A DNA stretch of 64,000 nt from Luteipulveratus flavus (GTDB taxonomy: Bacteria; Actinomycetota; Actinomycetes; Actinomycetales; Dermatophilaceae). Made by a program: the position numbers and the translations under genes. Positions 62,055 through 64,000 of the stretch are shown here, in pieces. The notes under the pieces were generated by a model. That model had not been told where the DNA came from. It did no database searches and worked only from the letters and a program-made list of their open reading frames with translations. Numbering within the stretch: position 1 is the stretch's first letter; each line of letters starts with the position of its first letter. The stretch is from positions 310,001 to 374,000 of the forward strand of contig NZ_JAROAV010000028.1 of the NCBI RefSeq assembly GCF_029439465.1, written 5' to 3'.

Positions 62055-63089
62055 TCACAGGTCCGGGACGACCTCCAGGGAGCGCGCGGTGGTCCAGTCC
62101 CGGACGAGGGTGGTCTCGTCGAAGCCGTAGTGCTTCAGCAGCAGCTGGGTCGGCGTCAGCCGCTCGGCGGTGTCCCGCCGCGCCACGTCGTAGAACGCCA
62201 TCAGCCTCGGCTCGCCGGCGCGCCGCACCAGGTAGCGGACGAAGGAGTAGGACGCCTCGTACGCCCTCGCCCGGTCCTGCATGTCCTCGGAGTCGAAGTC
62301 CGAGCCCGTGGGCAGCTCGGTGACGTCGGAGATGTCCGCCCAGACCCCGTCCGAGCCGACGATCCCGCGGCCGGCGTACTCGGCCACGCCCTCCATCAGC
62401 CAGGTCGGCATCGTCTCGGACGCCCCGACGATGGTGAGCGCGTGGAAGATCTCGTGGGTGACCAGGAGGTCGGGCGGGAAGTCGTCCTCGAGCGCCTCGT
62501 CGACGACGTCCGGCCGCAGGACGACCAGCGGCGCGTTGCCCGGGGAGAACCCGTCGCTCTGGTCCATCCCGGGGCCGGCGAGGTCGGCGTACTGGTCCTG
62601 GGTGTCCGGGCACAGGACGGGGATGACGACTCCCGGCGGGACCGGGCGGCCGGTGAGCCGGACGTCCCACGCCGTCCCCGCGGCGGCGGCCTGCGCGATC
62701 CGGCGCAACCGGCCGGTCGGCTGGCGGCCCACCACGGCGACCTGGCCGGCACGCACGACGCGCAGACCCGGTCGGTCGAGCATCGCGGTCAGTCCGGACC
62801 TGGCGATCGCGCGTCTTACGTCCGGCTGGGTGGACAGGGCCACCGGTTGTCCCACTGCGGACCGCTTCGCCGTCACGGGCAGTCGGGGCCTGTCGGCGGT
62901 GCCGCTCGAGGTGACATCGGCGCCGGGGACGGCTGGGGCGCCGCCGACGTCGGCGCTCGACGTCGCCGAGGGGACGGGGCGGTGGCTCAGCGCGGGCCGC
63001 GACGGCGCGATCACTCCGGAGCAGGACGTGCACAGCAGTGCGGTCGCGAGCGCGGTGCCGAGAGCGCGGCCGCGCGAGGGACGGATCAT
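62055..63089 (-). CDS. Exported HExxH metallopeptidase-like protein
   Basis: A 344-residue protein with a signal sequence ending in LLCTSCSG; the Cys at 23 could be lipidated although the lipobox is imperfect. Residues 30-70 are a Ser/Ala/Pro-rich linker. The gluzincin motif HEIFH lies near residue 217, with the third ligand in WLMEGVAEYAG 24 residues later, as in peptidase MA (collagenase-like) families. The C-terminal part (FVRYLVRRAGEPRLM) also fits that fold. The substrate is unknown. It is a single gene transcribed on its own. Confidence 0.85.
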   Translation of the reverse strand: MIRPSRGRALGTALATALLCTSCSGVIAPSRPALSHRPVPSATSSADVGGAPAVPGADVTSSGTADRPRLPVTAKRSAVGQPVALSTQPDVRRAIARSGLTAMLDRPGLRVVRAGQVAVVGRQPTGRLRRIAQAAAAGTAWDVRLTGRPVPPGVVIPVLCPDTQDQYADLAGPGMDQSDGFSPGNAPLVVLRPDVVDEALEDDFPPDLLVTHEIFHALTIVGASETMPTWLMEGVAEYAGRGIVGSDGVWADISDVTELPTGSDFDSEDMQDRARAYEASYSFVRYLVRRAGEPRLMAFYDVARRDTAERLTPTQLLLKHYGFDETTLVRDWTTARSLEVVPDL

Positions 63090-63140
63090 GGGCGGAAGTA
63101 TGCAGCCTGGAACCGTCCCGTGGCCGGGCCGGCGGTCGGA

Positions 63141-64000
63141 TCAGTCGTACTCCCAGCGCAAGCCGCTGACGCAGGGGGTCGTGGGCTCGGTCACCAGGTG
63201 GGCCCGGCCGCCGTGGTAGATCGGCACCGGGTGCTGCCGGGTGTCGGGGTCCTCCAGCCGCCGACGGCGGAACTCCTCCACCCGTACCGGCACCGCGTCG
63301 GGGTGGAACTGCAGCTCGACCACGTGGATGCCGCTGGGGTAGAGGTGCATCCGGTACTGCTCGTAGCTCGTGATGCGGTTGTCGTCCTTGATGACGTACT
63401 GGAAGACGTGGGTCTCCTGCCGGCGGACCAGCCGGTCGAACCACAGCTCGGCGACGACGATGCCCGTCCCGGCGTGACGCCCGAGCCGGCCGACGCGGCA
63501 GCCGCTGATGGCGAAGAACGAGATCTGGTCGACGTCGCAGCCCGGCTCACCCTGATACGTCACGACCGCCTGGTCGACGTCCTCCACCGCGCGGATCACC
63601 TGATGCACGTGCTTGGTCTCGATCGACCGCTCCCGGCCGATGGCGATGCCCTCGGTCACGCTCAGGCAGGCGCTCTGGCCCACCGACGGACTGCCCATCT
63701 GCGCGATCAACCCGTCGATGGTGTTGCCGAGGTCGCTGAGACCGGCCAGCCGGCTGCGACGGGCCTCGCGCGAGGCCTCCTCGGTCACCAGGTCGGTGAG
63801 GGTGGCCGGCGGCAGAGCCAGGACCTGCTCCAGCGCCTGGACGACGGGCAACGAGCGGGTCGTCGGCTGACGCTCGCCGTTCTGCCAGTACGACAGGGTG
63901 CTCACACCCACGTGCTGGCCCCGCGTGGCGAGGTGGTCCCGCACCCGGCTCAGCGCCAGGCCGCGATCGGCGATGGCGGCCCGCAGGGCCTCGTGGAACG
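63141..64000 (-). CDS. XRE-type regulator, 5' end outside the window
   Basis: The frame stays open to the window edge, so the start lies beyond 64000; 285 residues are visible. The N-terminal part is a Cro/C1-type helix-turn-helix (LRAAIADRGLALSRVRDHLA, then STLSYWQNGERQP), which is complete only when the codons before the GTG at 63944 are included. The rest (about 100-285) is an uncharacterised mainly beta domain with no known signature. The GTG 63944 would remove half of the helix-turn-helix, so I rejected it as start. Confidence 0.75.
   Translation of the reverse strand, partial: FHEALRAAIADRGLALSRVRDHLATRGQHVGVSTLSYWQNGERQPTTRSLPVVQALEQVLALPPATLTDLVTEEASREARRSRLAGLSDLGNTIDGLIAQMGSPSVGQSACLSVTEGIAIGRERSIETKHVHQVIRAVEDVDQAVVTYQGEPGCDVDQISFFAISGCRVGRLGRHAGTGIVVAELWFDRLVRRQETHVFQYVIKDDNRITSYEQYRMHLYPSGIHVVELQFHPDAVPVRVEEFRRRRLEDPDTRQHPVPIYHGGRAHLVTEPTTPCVSGLRWEYD

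Overview
The window is about 70% GC, has almost no long spaces between genes, and often joins genes by ATGA or GTGA stop/start overlaps. It looks like a chromosomal segment of a high-GC Gram-positive actinobacterium, probably Micrococcales. A Dermacoccaceae-like host is only a guess. The supporting gene content is the C5 heme pathway controlled by Rex, ResB/CcsB cytochrome c maturation, menaquinone genes (menB, menC, menE, menA), a TIGR03086 mycothiol-type protein, a 32-residue AURKAIP1/COX24-type ribosomal protein beside a small HTH gene and proC, and an XPB-type helicase. The stretch from proC to hemB follows the order known from Mycobacterium tuberculosis Rv0500-Rv0512. Many genes start 6-8 nt after a TAnnnT hexamer, as leaderless actinobacterial mRNAs do.

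Layout. 1-2.8 kb: the end of an unidentified gene, XPB helicase, and a MazEF-type toxin-antitoxin pair. 2.8-5.9 kb: a low-GC orphan gene with PD-(D/E)XK nuclease-like motifs lies between an intact AzgA-type purine permease and a decayed second copy of that permease's 3' end. 5.9-11.5 kb: small actinobacterial families (DUF2530, DUF6458, DUF3027), a CspB-like cold-shock protein, three phosphatases and an MmyB-like regulator. 11.6-16 kb: a DHA2 exporter, a VOC protein, and an ABC exporter divergent from a MarR repressor. 16-25.3 kb: menaquinone genes interleaved with a Nudix hydrolase, a YCII/ECF42 sigma pair, an inositol-phosphatase-like protein and an SDR. 25.3-26.65 kb: a 251-bp perfect direct repeat flanks an 859-bp lower-GC insert carrying a lipoprotein gene. 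26.5-29.1 kb: a beta-glucosidase and MFS transporter operon. 29.2-35.5 kb: hemL, a phosphatase, then the tlpA-ccdA-resB-ccsB cytochrome c maturation operon. 35.5-37.7 kb: MarR/YceI and a D,D-carboxypeptidase. 37.8-46.4 kb: rex-hemA-hemC-hemD-hemB, glutaredoxin, acyltransferase, epimerase and the small ribosomal protein. 46.5-50.6 kb: HTH protein, AcuC, GNAT, proC and proline dehydrogenase. 50.8-55.2 kb: a secreted endo/exonuclease-phosphatase protein and a transglutaminase / alpha-E / circularly permuted ATP-grasp operon. 55.3-58.1 kb: GNAT, a membrane protein, and an ArsR-SRPBCC-TIGR03086 operon with two palindromic operators. 58.1-64 kb: a secreted beta-helix protein, a sugar isomerase, Ppx/GppA, a HExxH lipoprotein and the start-less end of an XRE-type regulator that continues past the window.

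The most unusual signal is shared by two places. At 2.9-4.4 kb and at 25.3-26.65 kb, a lower-GC cargo gene sits directly behind the stop codon of a minus-strand gene, and a second copy of that host gene's 3' end lies on the far side of the cargo. This is what integration into gene 3' ends leaves behind, yet neither site carries a recognisable recombinase. One site is old and decayed; the other is perfectly preserved.
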